Shown here: one piece after another, positions 33,502 through 46,209 of the stretch
Position numbering within the stretch: the first letter of the stretch is position 1
Layout of the letters: each line of letters begins with the position of its first letter
Source of the DNA: Dryas octopetala
Taxonomy: Eukaryota > Streptophyta > Magnoliopsida > Rosales > Rosaceae
Direction: 5' to 3'
Assembly: GCA_963921425.1 (NCBI GenBank)
Contig: OY992835.1
Coordinates: 23,374,001-23,438,000, forward strand
DNA length: 64,000 nucleotides
The notes under the pieces: generated by a model
Told to the model about the DNA's origin: nothing
The model's database searches: none
What the model saw: only the letters and a program-made list of their open reading frames with translations
Made by a program: the position numbers and the translations under genes

Positions 33502-36500
33502 ATGGGCACCATTTCACTGCCTGACATGGCCCTTGGGATTATTCCCCATTGTCCCGTTGCATATTTAGGTGCACGTTGTAAATATGATAGAAATTTTCGA
33601 CTGGGGCGGCGTCCTCTTGTCTTCAGAACTACTTCAAATAGGAAAAAGTGTGTAATATCTCTTGACTGATGCTCATGTGAATTTCTAATATCATTTATAC
33701 ATTTTTTGGTAACTTTTAGTTGTAATCAATGATATTGTTTGGTAACTTTTTGTTGTATTTTTTTGTATGTGGTGGAAATTGTTGCCTGTTATTTGAAATT
33801 TGAGTTTTTCATCGTGACCAGAATGAAATTCTTGCAGGAACCTTTTCTGCCCAGAGCATTGGTTATGTAAATCAAGAACAAGTGTTTTTTCAAGCATGGT
33901 ATGCATATTTTTACAAGTATCTATCTCTTCATGCTAAAAGAATGATATGCTTCTCTACATGGTAATCACAGCTTTTATTGGTATTTTTGGATATAGAATT
34001 TAACTTATCAAATGATCCACTGAAAAGATGATAACCTCTAAAAAGAAAAGGAAAAGTTGAAATTCCATAATAAGGATAATGGAAATGGCTGAGGTTTAAC
34101 GATGGGGTAAGTGCCAAAAAGTGGAGGCATGTGACTTATGGCTTTTGATTTCTATGACAGGATGATTCCAGTGACACTTTTACAGATGTGGTTGACAATG
34201 CGCTGAATGCAGAAGAAGATGTATTAATGGCAGCTAGAAAAGCTCTTTCTGAGGCCCAAGCTAGACAAGAAGCCATTGAGAAAGAGAGAGATCAATTGCT
34301 TGAACAGTTGGTCTGTTCTGAGGAAAAACAACATGAATATATTGCTACCATATTGCATGAGAAGGAAGTGGCTACTGCAGAATTTGAGGAAGCCAAGTCT
34401 CTGTTCCATCAGAAGCTGCAGGAATCAGTTGAAGAGAAGTTCAGCTTGGAATCTAAGTTGGTCCTTGCGAAACAAGATTCTGTTGAACTTGCAGTACAAG
34501 TAGAAAAGTTAGCAGAAATTGCTTTCCAGCAGGCCACATCTCACATACTAGAAGATGCCCAGTTGAGGGTTTCAGCTGCAGAAACTACAGCTGCTGATGC
34601 AGCTTATCAGGTAGAAAAACAAATTAGGGATGTGACTGAAGGTACTATATTGTCAATAGTGGAACAATCAAAATACGCCATAGAGAAGGCCCTGAATGTG
34701 GCAGAAAAAGCTGGTGGCCATGCAGCAAAAGCTGTATCAGAATTTACTGATGGTATGAAACCACTTGATGAGCTTGCTTCCCTCCAGTCAAAAAATATTA
34801 TGTTACAGGGTGCTGTAAATGATTTAGAATCTCAGTTATTGCGTACAAGAAGTGACGTTGATAGGTTGAAGTTGGACTTGGAAAAGGCCCATGCACATGC
34901 AAATGCATTTGAGATCCGAGCTAATGATGCTGAGAAAGCATTGCTTGAATTTCAGGAGTCAAGTAGGAAAATGAGTCTCCAGAAGGAGGAGGAAGTTATG
35001 TCACTGATGGAGAAAATAAAGGAAAGTGCATCAGAGAGAAAGAAGGATGCTTTGGAGGCTTTCAAGGCTGAGTTGCAAAGCATTAGGGATGCTATTGGAG
35101 CTGCCAAAGAAATGGCACATTCAAAAGATGATGCCTACTTGAGAAGATGTGAAGCACTGCAAAGATCATTGAAGGCATCTGAAGCTACTACAAAGATGTG
35201 GAGACAGAGAGCAGAAATGGCAGAGTCATTATTATTGAAGGAAAGGCAGCTTGGTGAAGGGGATGAAGATTCCATTTATGTTCTTAATGGTGGACGGATA
35301 GACCTTTTGACACAGGATGATTCACAGAAATGGAAACTTTTAAGTGATGGTCCTCGTAGAGAGATACCTCAGTGGATGGCAAGGAGGATTCGTACTATCC
35401 GTCCCAAGTTTCCACCAAAAAAGATTGATGTAGCTGAAGCCTTGAGTTCAAAGTTCAGATCCTTGGACTTGCCCAAACTTAATGAAGTATGGTCTATAGC
35501 ACAGGAAAAGCCAAAGGAGGGCGATAGACTTATTGAGCATGTGAAAGAAAAACTGAAACGGAAGACTGTAATATTGCCGATCCCAGAACAAACAAAAATT
35601 GGTTAGTTTGCTAGTATTCTCAAAATTTTGTTTTATGTTACTGAGAAAGCATGTGTTAACAGGGCCTGTTTCTGACTTGTAATTGTTCATTGACTTCAAT
35701 GCAGAGCCAGGAACTGGAACAGGACGTGAGATTGTGGTATGTATCTTGATACCCATTGATTGAAATACCAATATGTCATTCTAATCTTAGTAAAGATTGG
35801 TTATGCAAGACTTTCTTTGAACTTGCTTAGGTCTACAGCAGTACTATTACAAAATGTATATTCTCAATTTGTCCACTTATGATTTTCCCAGTTTCTGGAG
35901 GCTTCAGGAGGATACTCTTAGGATTTTTCTCTTGCCATATGCTCATTTAACCCTAACAATTACCAGAATCATAATTTTGAATGAAAATACCTATACGTCA
36001 AATTGTCTAAAATTGTTGTTTCTTAAGTATGATGAAGATGCCATGATTATTTGATGCTGATATGACTAGAGTGTCAATTTTACTTGGACCAAAATATGTC
36101 TAGTCCTCTCTCTCTCTCTCTTGTAATTATGATCTACTACATGTTATCTTTGATAAATTAACAGGAAACAAAAATGCAATTCATAGACTGTTACCTATGC
36201 TGAATCTTATTCTTTTTCTTTTGAAGTTCCAAGCTTTCAATTGGGAAAGCTGGAGAAAGCAGTGGTACCTGGACTTAGCTCCTAAAGCTGCTGATTTATC
36301 CAAAACTGGGGTAACGGCAGTGTGGTTACCACCACCAACGGAATCTGTTGCTCCTCAAGGTTCATCTCCTCCGTGTCCATTTTTCTACTTCCTTCTAGCG
36401 TTTTTGTGTGTGTATGTACCTGCTTTGTATGCTTAGTAGCATTAGGACATCATTAAGTTTGGGGATCTTTCAATAATTGTGTACAGCATTTGTAACCAAT

Positions 36501-39500
36501 ATGAAATGACATGCAGGTTATATGCCTTCTGACCTCTACAATTTGAACTCAGCATATGGTTCTGTGGAAGAACTTAAACACTGCATTGAGGAAATGCATT
36601 CTCATGATCTTCTGGTATTTATGTGATTTTAATTTGAATGGTTTAACCTTAGGTATTGAAGGTCAATTGTTGAGCAATTTAATGGGTTTCTGGTTGATGA
36701 GAATTTTCCCTTTCCTTGTTCTATTTTTCATGGAAAGTGAAAAATTGTTGAGAAAATGCACTTGGTTGGTTATAGGCTCATAGAAAGAAATTTTTCTGAA
36801 AAGTCAGATGATAGGGTCCAATACTGTAAACTCCCAGTTCTGAATAATGCTATGCATATGTTATACAGATATCTTCTTGGTTTCTTTTTTGTTTGATTAT
36901 CATGTGTGAATATTCATGTTGGATTAGTAAGATGTGTTTCCTGTGAACACAGGCCTTGGGAGATGTTGTCCTAAATCATCGATGTGCCCATAAACAGGTA
37001 AACTCTTGATTTCCTTTTTCATTGATTATTTTTTAAACTTCATGGTAGTTTGTACAATCATCCCGAAACACCTTTTTATTGGTTCATGTTGCAAACTTGA
37101 AACAGGAATGATATCTTTTACAACATGGTTAGTTGTTCAACTATTATTAACTTTGTACACTGAAGCTAATAGCTGGGAACAATAACTTTTTTGGGATCTT
37201 TAAGTCTAAAATAATGATGCTTCATTTGGCCTTTGAGGAGGCATTAAAAATGAAATTTAAACTGAATATTTTATTTTAAGGTGGTTGAAATGTGTCTTGT
37301 AAATTTTAATATTCTTCCTTTTCCCATTTTCTTCATTCTCATATGGATTTTATTTAGCCTCAGCTCTCAAATTGGCAATTAGGTTCAACAAGATATAAGA
37401 TTTAACAACTTAGCATTGCACTTTGTTTATCAGAACCATCATTCTTTAGCCATTGCATAATATATTCTCCCTATATGAACTCTTTTCATATTAATTTTTA
37501 GAGGCCATTTCGTATAAAATCTGGTTCTTTACATCCACTTTATATCATATCATGCAAAAAACTGGACTACTATGTATATATCAGCGACACTGTAATGAAC
37601 ATACAACTATGACACCAGTCAGATGGACCTTGCATGCTATGTTTGAGACCACTTTAGTATAAACTCAGGGTATGCAAATTTCTTTGGGAGATGACTTTAT
37701 AATGAATGCTGCTGTTATTCTCTTGATGAAATTGACATTCTTGTTGATTTCAGAGTCCAAACGGTGTTTGGAACATTTTCGGTGGGAAGCTTGCTTGGGG
37801 GCCTGAAGCAATTGTTTGTGATGATCCAAATTTTCAAGGCCACGGAAATCCTTCAAGTGGTACTTTATTTTTTCCTTATTTGTTGGGTTAAGTGCAGAAA
37901 GATTTTTTTTTTTCCCTAATGTTCTTCATTAATGAATTTAATTTTGTACTGTACAATTTTTATCCTTTGGATGGATCATAATTTTGAGTTTGTCAGGACT
38001 CCCTCCAATTGGCTTTAAGATTAAAATGGAAAGGGTGCTAGTCTGTGAGACATGATCTCTCTATGAGCTTCACTTCATCTCTTGATTATTTTGATTTAAT
38101 GTACTTAGTTTAGCTAACATGGTTCCTACTTGACCTCAACATGCTATTTACCTTCCATGATCAGTGTGTGAGTGTTGGAATAAGATTAGTGAGATAATAT
38201 GACAATCTCATGAAGACTACAAGTATATGCTAGTCTTAGAGGCTGTCAAATTGGTAAATTTAAGCTTACCCCGATACTCGTCTGCTGTTAATGCTATGTG
38301 TAGGGGATATATTCCATGCAGCGCCCAATATTGATCATTCAAAGGACTTCGTAAGAAAAGATATAAAGGAGTGGTTAAATTGGCTTCGGAATGATATTGG
38401 TTATGATGGATGGCGCCTTGACTTCGTAAGGTGAAGGCATTTTCCTCTTCTTCTTTTCTTTTTTGGTTTGGAATGGGGCCAAAGGTCCAAGGTGTTTGTC
38501 TTATTTCAGTTTCTAACAAATATTTCTTTCTTTTTTCGGCTGAAGTTGTTTTTTTGTTTTGACTTATATGTATTCAAATTCCAAGTAGGATATTTGGTAT
38601 ATAAACTTGAGGAAAAGAATGCAGATTCTGTCTGTGTGGAGTTTACTGCGCCGTTATGATATAGGAGTAGTGGTTTGTTGATTTAAATGCTAGTAATTCG
38701 TGAGCTCAATTGGTATTTTAGTAATTTACAGACACGCTTCTATCCATTATTTGAAATTTTCTGGTATCTTATGGAATTCTAGATGCTTCCATGATGTGGC
38801 TACTGCATCAGCAGACTATCCCAAAATTTGTAAATGCTTTAAAACTCAGTGTATTCTAGCATCATGGTGATTTTCACTTCAACTTTGGAGATAGAAAAGT
38901 TAACTATGATTCTGGGACCAAAGGAAAAGAAGACAAGATAAAAGAGTCAAAGAGCATTATATAACATTTCCCCATCTTAACTCAAAGTTTTCATATCAAA
39001 CCTATTCTGAGTGAAAATGCAATGTAATTTTATAGTCACATGTCAATTTCATGTTTAGACCAGCGCAACTGTGAAGGTATGCCAATGTCTTCTGTCAACT
39101 GTACATTAATTTGATCGAAAGTTCTATATGTTTGAGAACTTCTGAATGCTCTTATGCATTCAGATTTTTTTTATTTTATTATTGTTATTATATTTTAATC
39201 CATAGTGCACAATTAAACTCTTTTTGTGTTGTTCACAGAGGCTTCTCTGGCACCTTTGTAAAAGAATATATTGAAGCTTCGACTCCCGCATTTGCTATTG
39301 GAGAATATTGGGACAGTTTAGCTTATGAAAATGGGAATTTGTGTTACAATCAAGGTAAGAACTTGTGGACTGTGGATTGAGTTTGTAATTTTTTTTTGTT
39401 GTATTTGTATGATTGGGGGTTGAAAGCAAACTATAGTTCCATCTTTTAGGGACATTCATAACTATCATTGGTCAATGGTGAAACACCCACACTTCTGCAT

Positions 39501-40913
39501 TCTAAATCTGCTCAATAGTTCATTTTTCAAGCCAAATCATAAAATTAATAATGGTCAATTCATAACTGCTGTGTGTCAATTCATTCATTACCTTGCCCTC
39601 TATAAAACTATTGGACGCCCCTTTAAATTAATAAAGCTCCTTCATTGCCAGGAACAAAGAAATATTTTCTGTTTTGCTTATCATATACTTGTCTATTTTT
39701 GTAGATGCTCATCGGCAACGAATAGTTAATTGGATCAATGCCACAGGTGGTACTTCCTCGGCATTTGATGTCACAACAAAGGTACTAGACTGTATCCGCT
39801 AAATCTTGTTTTAGTTGACTACTTGCACATACATAAGGTTAAGATTAAAAAAAAGAGTTAAGAAAAAAAACTGAATTGGAATAAACAGTTTATCATTCAT
39901 AAAAAATGCACCAGAAGAAACTCAGACCAAGGGGAAAAATGAAAATGGATTTTGCTTGACAAAACTTAGAGTCTTTCTTAAAAAGAAGGTTTCAAACCGA
40001 AAATATATCTTATCTGAATACATACTTAGTATTGCACTTTTGCAGGGAATACTCCACTCTGCTCTTCATAACCAATATTGGAGGTTAATAGATCCTCTGG
40101 GTCAACCAACTGGAGTTTTGGGTTGGTGGCCCTCGCGTGCTGTCACATTTTTGGAGAACCATGACACAGGATCGACACAGGTCTCTCTCTCTCTCTCTCT
40201 CTGTGTCACGCACACACACAGAGACTTGCATGCATGCACACACACTCAGACTTGCATGCACACACACACAGGCACTGAACGCAAATATGATATCATAATA
40301 CCATTACTGAGGCACAAGAAGCTGGTTACTGTTTTCAATCCTTGTTTTGGTCATTGACAGTGAGGGATTAACCGGTAGACTCCATCGGTTAAATCTTTTC
40401 TTGTTAAACCTGAGCTTTTATCTACCAATAAGTCAGGATTTAATGGATGAACTTTCTAACTTTTCTATCTCATTTCAGGGTCATTGGCCATTTCCACGAG
40501 AAAAGCTTACACAGGGATATGCGTACATTTTAACACATCCTGGAACAGTGAGTTCTCGATAACCCAATTGCCTTTGGACTTTTTATCTTTTTTTGGATGA
40601 ATAACAGCTATTTAACTTTGCAATCTTTATATTCTTGCAGCCGACAATTTTTTATGACCATTTATATGACTTTGGTCTTCACGAAATAATAACTGAGCTC
40701 ATCGAAGCTCGGAGAAGGGCTGGGATCCATTGCCGGAGCGCAGTGAAGATATACCATGCAAATAATGAAGGTTATGTTGCACAGATAGGTGATACACTAG
40801 TAATGAAACTTGGTCAATTTGATTGGAATCCCTCAAAGGAAAATAATTTGGAGGGCAGCTGGCAGACGTTTGTTGATAAAGGATCAGATTATAAGTTGTG
40901 GTTACGACAATAA
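33502..40913 (+). CDS. Predicted plastid alpha-amylase (GH13) with N-terminal coiled coil, AMY3-like
   Basis: Fourteen coding exons (33502-33647, 33838-33898, 34161-35601, 35705-35736, 36227-36359, 36517-36614, 36953-36997, 37754-37859, 38304-38430, 39239-39354, 39705-39781, 40046-40180, 40479-40547, 40641-40913) join in frame to 952 residues. A Ser/Arg-rich leader (1-70) suggests plastid import. One large exon (70-549) encodes an Ala/Glu/Lys heptad-like coiled coil and a linker. The GH13 barrel begins near 560 ([10 protein letters not shown]). All four GH13 regions are present: [16 protein letters not shown] (nucleophile Asp727), IGEYWDS (acid/base Glu752) and ENHDTGSTQ (Asp834). A C-terminal beta domain ends in WLRQ. 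The catalytic half closely resembles AMY3, which hydrolyses alpha-1,4 bonds of starch. AMY3 carries CBM45 starch-binding repeats at its N terminus, but I see none here. Confidence 0.92.
40181..40275 (+). repeat. CT and CA microsatellites in amylase intron 12
   Basis: A TC repeat immediately after the donor runs into CACACA tracts that include two copies of AGACTTGCATGCA. Intronic, with no other function seen. Confidence 0.8.
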
Positions 40914-41204
40914 TCTGATCGATTCAAATGAGATACTTGTATGACATTAACACCTAATTAAAAGTACTAATTATAACTTTCTTTTGTTTTCTTTTGCATG
41001 AGGAATACTGAAATAGAAGGCAAAAGAACTATTCTAAAGCATTTTTCCATGTAAATAAACAAGCATGCCAGAAGAGATGGTGTGTAAAATCAGTTCGACG
41101 GTTCCTGCACATATTTCCTGTCTGTTTTCTTCATGAAGTTTGTGGGCTATGCAAAAGTGCAAAACTAAATGAAAAAACCCAAAAACCAAAAAGTTAATTC
41201 AAAT

Positions 41205-41276
41205 GGAGATGCAGGGGATCGAACCCTGTACCTCTCGCATGCAAAGCGAGCGCTCTACCATTTGAGCTACATCCCC
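41205..41276 (-). tRNA. tRNA-Ala (anticodon UGC)
   Basis: Read on the minus strand, the 72 bases fold as a full cloverleaf. The acceptor stem is GGGGATG with CATCTCC, including the G3:U70 wobble pair, the main alanine identity element. The D-arm is GCTC...GAGC, the anticodon loop TTTGCAT in a CTCGC/GCGAG stem, and the T-arm CAGGG-TTCGATC-CCCTG. There is no intron, and CCA is not encoded, as expected for a nuclear gene. A T-tract is not obvious downstream on the transcribed side. Confidence 0.96.
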
Positions 41277-41839
41277 AATTAATTGATCTCTGCTGCTAAA
41301 TTAGCATACTTAACTAGAGTCTAAATTTCTCACGGGTAATTTATATATGTACGGCTGCACCCACCGACTCTTATCATCTTATGTGATATAGATGCGACGA
41401 CGACTTGAGTCAAAGTCTTAGCACAAATACCGAAGTCAAAGCAAAATCTGCAGTAGGTGATACCGGTCACAGCACAATTAATATACTAATATATTAATTG
41501 CATTCTTTATTCCTAATTTCCTATCAACAAAAAATAAATCACAAGAAAATAGCTAACATACAACTATACAAGTAAAGTTTGAGAAATTAGTTTAGCTTCA
41601 AAAATCAAAATAATTTTTCGTATTGGGTAAATTAATTTGTGCTCATAATTAGAAACATTTCAATTAATGAAGAACTAGGGATACTAAACCCAAAACTTGA
41701 GCTCAATCACAAACCTTCAGTGGTAATGAGTTTTTTACCCAATACCAATGTCAGAATTGGAATCTTCCCCTTTACATTTACATTTGGAAATATTGTCAAA
41801 TAACCTATTTTAATACTAGAATTACTTTTTTAACTCTCA
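41277..41839. other. AT-rich spacer after the tRNA gene
   Basis: No gene or repeat structure that I can support. Confidence 0.4.
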
Positions 41840-42815
41840 CCTCCAAAATTAATTAATTTTTTGTTCTTTAGACATTTTTTGGACTAAAACACTTTTTTAG
41901 TCCCCATATATCCACATCACAACACTTTGTTGACAAAAAAAAATAAATTTAATAATTTAAAAAAACATAATAAATTGATTGCAACACCATTATATCGCCA
42001 TATAAAGTGGATGTAGCACCACCTAAATGGCAATTATTTGTCGACCATATGTTGACCATCAAAATTTTAGATATGAATTTGGGTTTCATTGATATTGAGC
42101 TTTGAAAATAAACACAAACAAAAAATTCAGATCTCCAAATTTAACACGATTAAAATCTCATAGCAAAAGCAAAGCAAAAAGTTATTTCATTGTGTTGAAT
42201 TTTCACATCAATATAACAAAAGTTTCTAAAAGAAAAAAATGATGCGATTACAAATTGTCTCTTCAAAGAGAGAAATCCATTAATATATGGATATGTGAGA
42301 GAAACCCTATTAATATAAGGGAAGAGCTTTAAGATCTACTTCTTGTCGAGTCTACCACTGAGCACATTAAAACCAACAAAAATATGTCATAACTAGAAAT
42401 GGCTACCACCATGATTCCTTGGTGGATTGCAACTCTGATCGGAGGTTGGAGTGAAAGCTTGACATCGAAGGGTTGGGCTGCAAGCTTGGAATCGAAAGGT
42501 TGGGCTGCGAGCTTGGAATCGAATGGATGGTTTCCTAGATCTACAAGTCAGATCTTAGTTGGGGTGAGAGAAAGAAACTGGGATGAGAGATAGGTTGAGA
42601 AAGGACAGAGGAACAAGTTGGGCTAGCCATGAAGAAGAAGACCTAGATCTAGATTTTTGAATGTGAGATTAGAAGAGAGAGATCGAGAGACAGTGAAAGA
42701 AAGAAATTGGGTCGAGTGACTAAAAGCATGTTTTGGTCTAAAAAATGTTCAAAGAGTCAAAAAATATTAGTTCACTATTTGGCTTGGAAAGTTAGGTAAG
42801 ATAAGAAAAATTATT
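41840..42815. mobile_element. TIR element of about 1 kb, Mutator-like
   Basis: The left arm has GACATTTTTTGGACTAAAAC (about 41874) and the right arm has the complement of GAACATTTTTTAGACCAAAA (about 42735). Weaker pairing extends outward about 60 bases through TTTTTAACTCT against TTTTTCTTATCT. The interior holds a 27-bp tandem repeat and a purine-rich stretch, but no transposase. Ends and target duplication are not exact. Confidence 0.5.
42444..42524 (+). repeat. Three tandem 27-bp units
   Basis: Units at 42444-42470, 42471-42497 and 42498-42524 share GGTTGG and AAGCTTG...ATCGAA. They keep one frame open and would encode GWxxSLxSK-type nonapeptides. The ORF (from about 42399) is short and unrelated to anything I know, so it is probably not a gene. 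Confidence 0.8.
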
Positions 42816-43309
42816 ATGTATAACCGATATATTGATATGTGGTATAACCAGTCTATGTATTAGATTAATTGCTAATATAAATATAGGTCCATTGATTTTA
42901 ACTACTAAACTTTAATAACTTTTTGGTTTAGTTACCAAAATTAAATACCATTTTAGATTAGATACTAGTTGAATAGTCAAACCTTAATGAAATTAAAAAG
43001 CCTTCAACAGTTCTATATTTACTTGCTATGCCATTGTGAAAAGTACAAATCTACCCTTCCCTCATCAACAACATGAATGACCTCCGGCCACTGTTTTCCA
43101 GCCGACCTCTGGCCACTGTCCTCCGGCCGAACTCCGGCCAAGCTCTACTCATTACACAAAAAATTAAATTAACATTTAACATGGAGGGGATTCGAACCCC
43201 TCTCATTCAAGAGGAATGAAATATCTCCCATCATTACAGTAAGTTAACTACTATGCAAAAGTATTGCTTTAACCAAATTTATACTATACTATTGTATATT
43301 TTTTAAAAA
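42816..43309. other. Spacer with a GC-rich 25-bp tandem repeat
   Basis: Otherwise AT-rich. At 43079-43145 a 25-bp unit (GACCTCCGGCCACTG...) is repeated about 2.6 times, conspicuously GC-rich against its surroundings. At 43180-43200, on the minus strand, there is a lone tRNA T-arm-like word, but no tRNA. Confidence 0.5.
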
Positions 43310-44480
43310 AATAATTAATCCAATTAGTCACAACTAATCTAAAGTTGTGACTATCACAATTAAGTTGTGACTGTCTTTAGATTTAATTGTGACCGATTTA
43401 AGATGTTACTATCTCACAACTAAATCTAAAGTGTGACTGATTTAGTTGTGATCGAATGATATTCATAACTAAAAAATCCCTAAACTCTAACATGAAAACT
43501 AAAGACAATGCACCTAAAGCACCCCCAAAATTCATATAACAACGAATTAACAAAATTTGAAGTTGTGAATGATATTCATAAAAAAATAAGTTTAACATAA
43601 AACACTTACATGTTTAATTAACATAAAAGCTAACATAAAAAGGAAATTTGCATTAAATATATACCCTCTTAAGGAGGAAATTAAACCTGTGACTATTAAA
43701 CAGAAATAATTTGACATTCATCTCTATCTTTGCTTCCATTTAGAAGATACCATCTTAAATCTAAGTTGTGACTGTTTCGTCACAACTTTAGATTTAGCTG
43801 TGACTAACTTTAAGGTAGAAAGGCAGCCTATTCTTAAAGACAACTTCAGCCTAATTTTTTTTTGATGTACCATTCAAATAGACGGAGGAACTAGAGCCGA
43901 GCGCTGGAAGAAATGCTCAGTTGTTATAAAAAAGTCACTGCCGAGTGCTTGGTACCACTAACCAACTTCATAACCCAACCCTATATCCCTAAATTAAACA
44001 AAAACAAAATCATTAGAAGGACTACTATAATAAGAGAGAGTTTTTTTAAGAAATCTGCAATTACATATGAATAAAGAGTCATGCATTTGGCTTCCAATTC
44101 ACACACAAAGGATTCAAATAGAAAAAATAAAAAATCAAACGGATTAAAACAGAACACCTAAAAATAATAAAAAATTAACTGTGACTGTCACAATTTAGTT
44201 GTGACTGTTTGGTAGTCACAACTGCATCTGAAATTGTGACTGTCATACAGTCATAACTAAATCTAAAGTGTGACTGATATTGAAAGAGATAAGTTTAGGT
44301 TCTCAAAAGATAGACCCTAATGTCCTAAATTCCAACATGAAAACTATAGAAAGTGCACATAAACCACCCCCAAAACTCATATAACAACCAATTAACAAAA
44401 TTTGAAGTTGTGACTGAGATTCAAAAAAATAAATTTAACATAAAACACCTTAATGTTTAGCATAATATAAACATAAACAG
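43310..44480. repeat. Duplicated block rich in GTGACTGT dyads
   Basis: The words TTGTGACTGT, CACAACTAAATCTAAAG and their complements recur more than ten times at 43325-43450, 43755-43815 and 44165-44280. Each cluster is followed by a copy of one longer segment: about 43475-43620 and about 44315-44470 share AACATGAAAACTA, CACCCCCAAAA, ATATAACAAC and TTAACAAAATTTGAAGTTGT. So a unit of about 840 bp is duplicated in tandem. Noncoding; probably part of a transposable element. Confidence 0.7.
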
Positions 44481-45181
44481 GGGAATGCATGAAAACCATA
44501 TAATACTAACATAAACAGGGGAATGCATCATATTATGAAGCTACTGATGTTTACACATACCTACTTTCAGCTTTGAGTTTATTGAATCTTTGAGTTTTAC
44601 TTGTGGAATATCAATTTTACGCAGCCATATGTTGCAGAATCCTGCTTAAGCTAGCTTCAATGGATGAATTTCATATAAAATGTAATGTAATGAAACCGTG
44701 TGATTGATGACCCCATCACTAATTTAACAGCAATTTGTGCAAGTGCCATAGTTCTAGCTGCTATATTGATGTTGGATCCTTGATCAAGTCTTTTCTTATA
44801 GGATGCTAGAGCATAATATGCAACACATAAATTAAGCTAGCTCACTAAAACATGCTTATGAAAACAAGCCTTATGCAGAATAAACACAAATTGACATATT
44901 CAAGATCCAGATCAAAGGATTTATCTTTAAAATGTATTCTAGCAGCCAAAACAGAATGCCAAAAAAAGTTTCTATAACCTCAACTAATGAAATTAAGAAC
45001 AGACAAAAGCTAATAATAATCAACATATCCTACAAACTAACAATGTCTCTTAATTCCAGCCAGTAGAAACATACATTAAGAGTGCTTGGGTGCATAAATG
45101 AGCTTTCTGATATAATACTACATAGATTTCAGCTTCCTTTGTCTATATATATATATACGAAAAGTGTACCAATATACCCAC
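44481..45181. other. Spacer left of the macro-domain fragment
   Basis: If the fragment continued (minus strand), its later macro-domain exons should lie here. I looked for the conserved VIHTVGP continuation and did not see it. A tandem copy of AACATAAACAGGGGAATGCAT occurs at about 44469 and 44510. Confidence 0.4.
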
Positions 45182-45526
45182 CTAGCTGGAAGGTCATACG
45201 CCTTAGTAACCTTTGCCATCCCTGTTCGGCATCCACCCTGTCAAGAAACAAAGGTATACCAAATCAGTTGAGTCTGATATTAATTAATTTAAACAGAACA
45301 CCAGTGAGAAAGCTTTAAAAAAAGACATATTTCAAGTATCAAGGATTGTATGACCAGTGTCTGAAGACAACATTCTACTGCAACTGAGTATAAAAAATAT
45401 ATATATTTCAATATAAAATAGCTAAAAAACAATCAATAATTAGAATACCAGTGCTGCACATTCTTCTGCAAGACCAGGTCCAGCTGCGGCATGCAAACCA
45501 GGGCTGCAGTGTGCTTCATCCATGTT
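45182..45526 (-). pseudogene. Macro-domain (GDAP2-like) gene fragment, two exons
   Basis: On the minus strand, exon 45449-45526 encodes NMDEAHCSPGLHAAAGPGLA plus EECAAL. Exon 45182-45237 continues in phase with GGCRTGMAKVTKAYDLPA. Both have good AG/GT borders. This matches the middle of an ADP-ribose-binding macro domain of the plant GDAP2 type (with a CRAL-TRIO tail in full proteins), including the G-AAGP loop and the G-C-TG-A--T--Y-LPA segment. The preceding strand with the NPTNE motif and the following HTVGP segment are not found nearby. I therefore read it as a truncated or captured fragment, though a spliced noncoding transcript is possible. Confidence 0.7.
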
Positions 45527-46209
45527 CTGTAAATGATCAAATTGAAAAGCATGTCAGGAATAGTACAATTTGTTAGCCACATGCATCTTTTAGTGGTTCA
45601 ATCCGAATATGCTTGATGGTGTTTCCTGATTAAAGGCAACCTTATTGGCCCAAGGGTGGATTGATTTGAAAACTAAAAAGTCCTTAGAGGCCCAAGCATG
45701 CTTATTTTTAGTATATAAGCATGTTCATTAGGTAAGTAACCTTGATGGCCCTTTGAACAATGATCATCACCGAACATTAACATTAGGTAATTAAGTAGTT
45801 GCTAAAATCACTCTTCTAGTAATGCCTAAAATCATGAATAGAAGCTGTGATTGAGCTCCACAAAAAATTTAAAACTCTAATGCAGAAACCACAACAACGG
45901 AACAGTCACAAACATAAAGAGAAATAAAAATCAAATCAAATACAAAACAAGAATTAAAAAGAAAAAACATAGCCAAGCCTAAACTCCAAAATTAAACAAT
46001 ATACAAAACTTGAAACAGAAATACACAAATTACTCAAAGAGAACAAAATCCAAAGATCAAACCCTAAGAAAATTAATAAAAGAAATTCATAAGCAACATA
46101 TATCAAAACAAATTAAAATTGCAGTATATGAACAAAAAATTTAGATCAAACTCAAGATCAAGATTACCAAACCAACACCAATTCCCCAATCTGACGATCT
46201 CCTCCACAC
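45527..46209. other. Spacer upstream of the macro-domain fragment
   Basis: AT-rich, A-runs near 45870-46140. No ORF or repeat that I can support. Confidence 0.4.

Noticed and set aside
43180..43200. tRNA T-arm-like sequence on the minus strand
   Set aside because: GGGGTTCGAATCCCC is present, but no acceptor, D-arm or anticodon arm can be paired around it.
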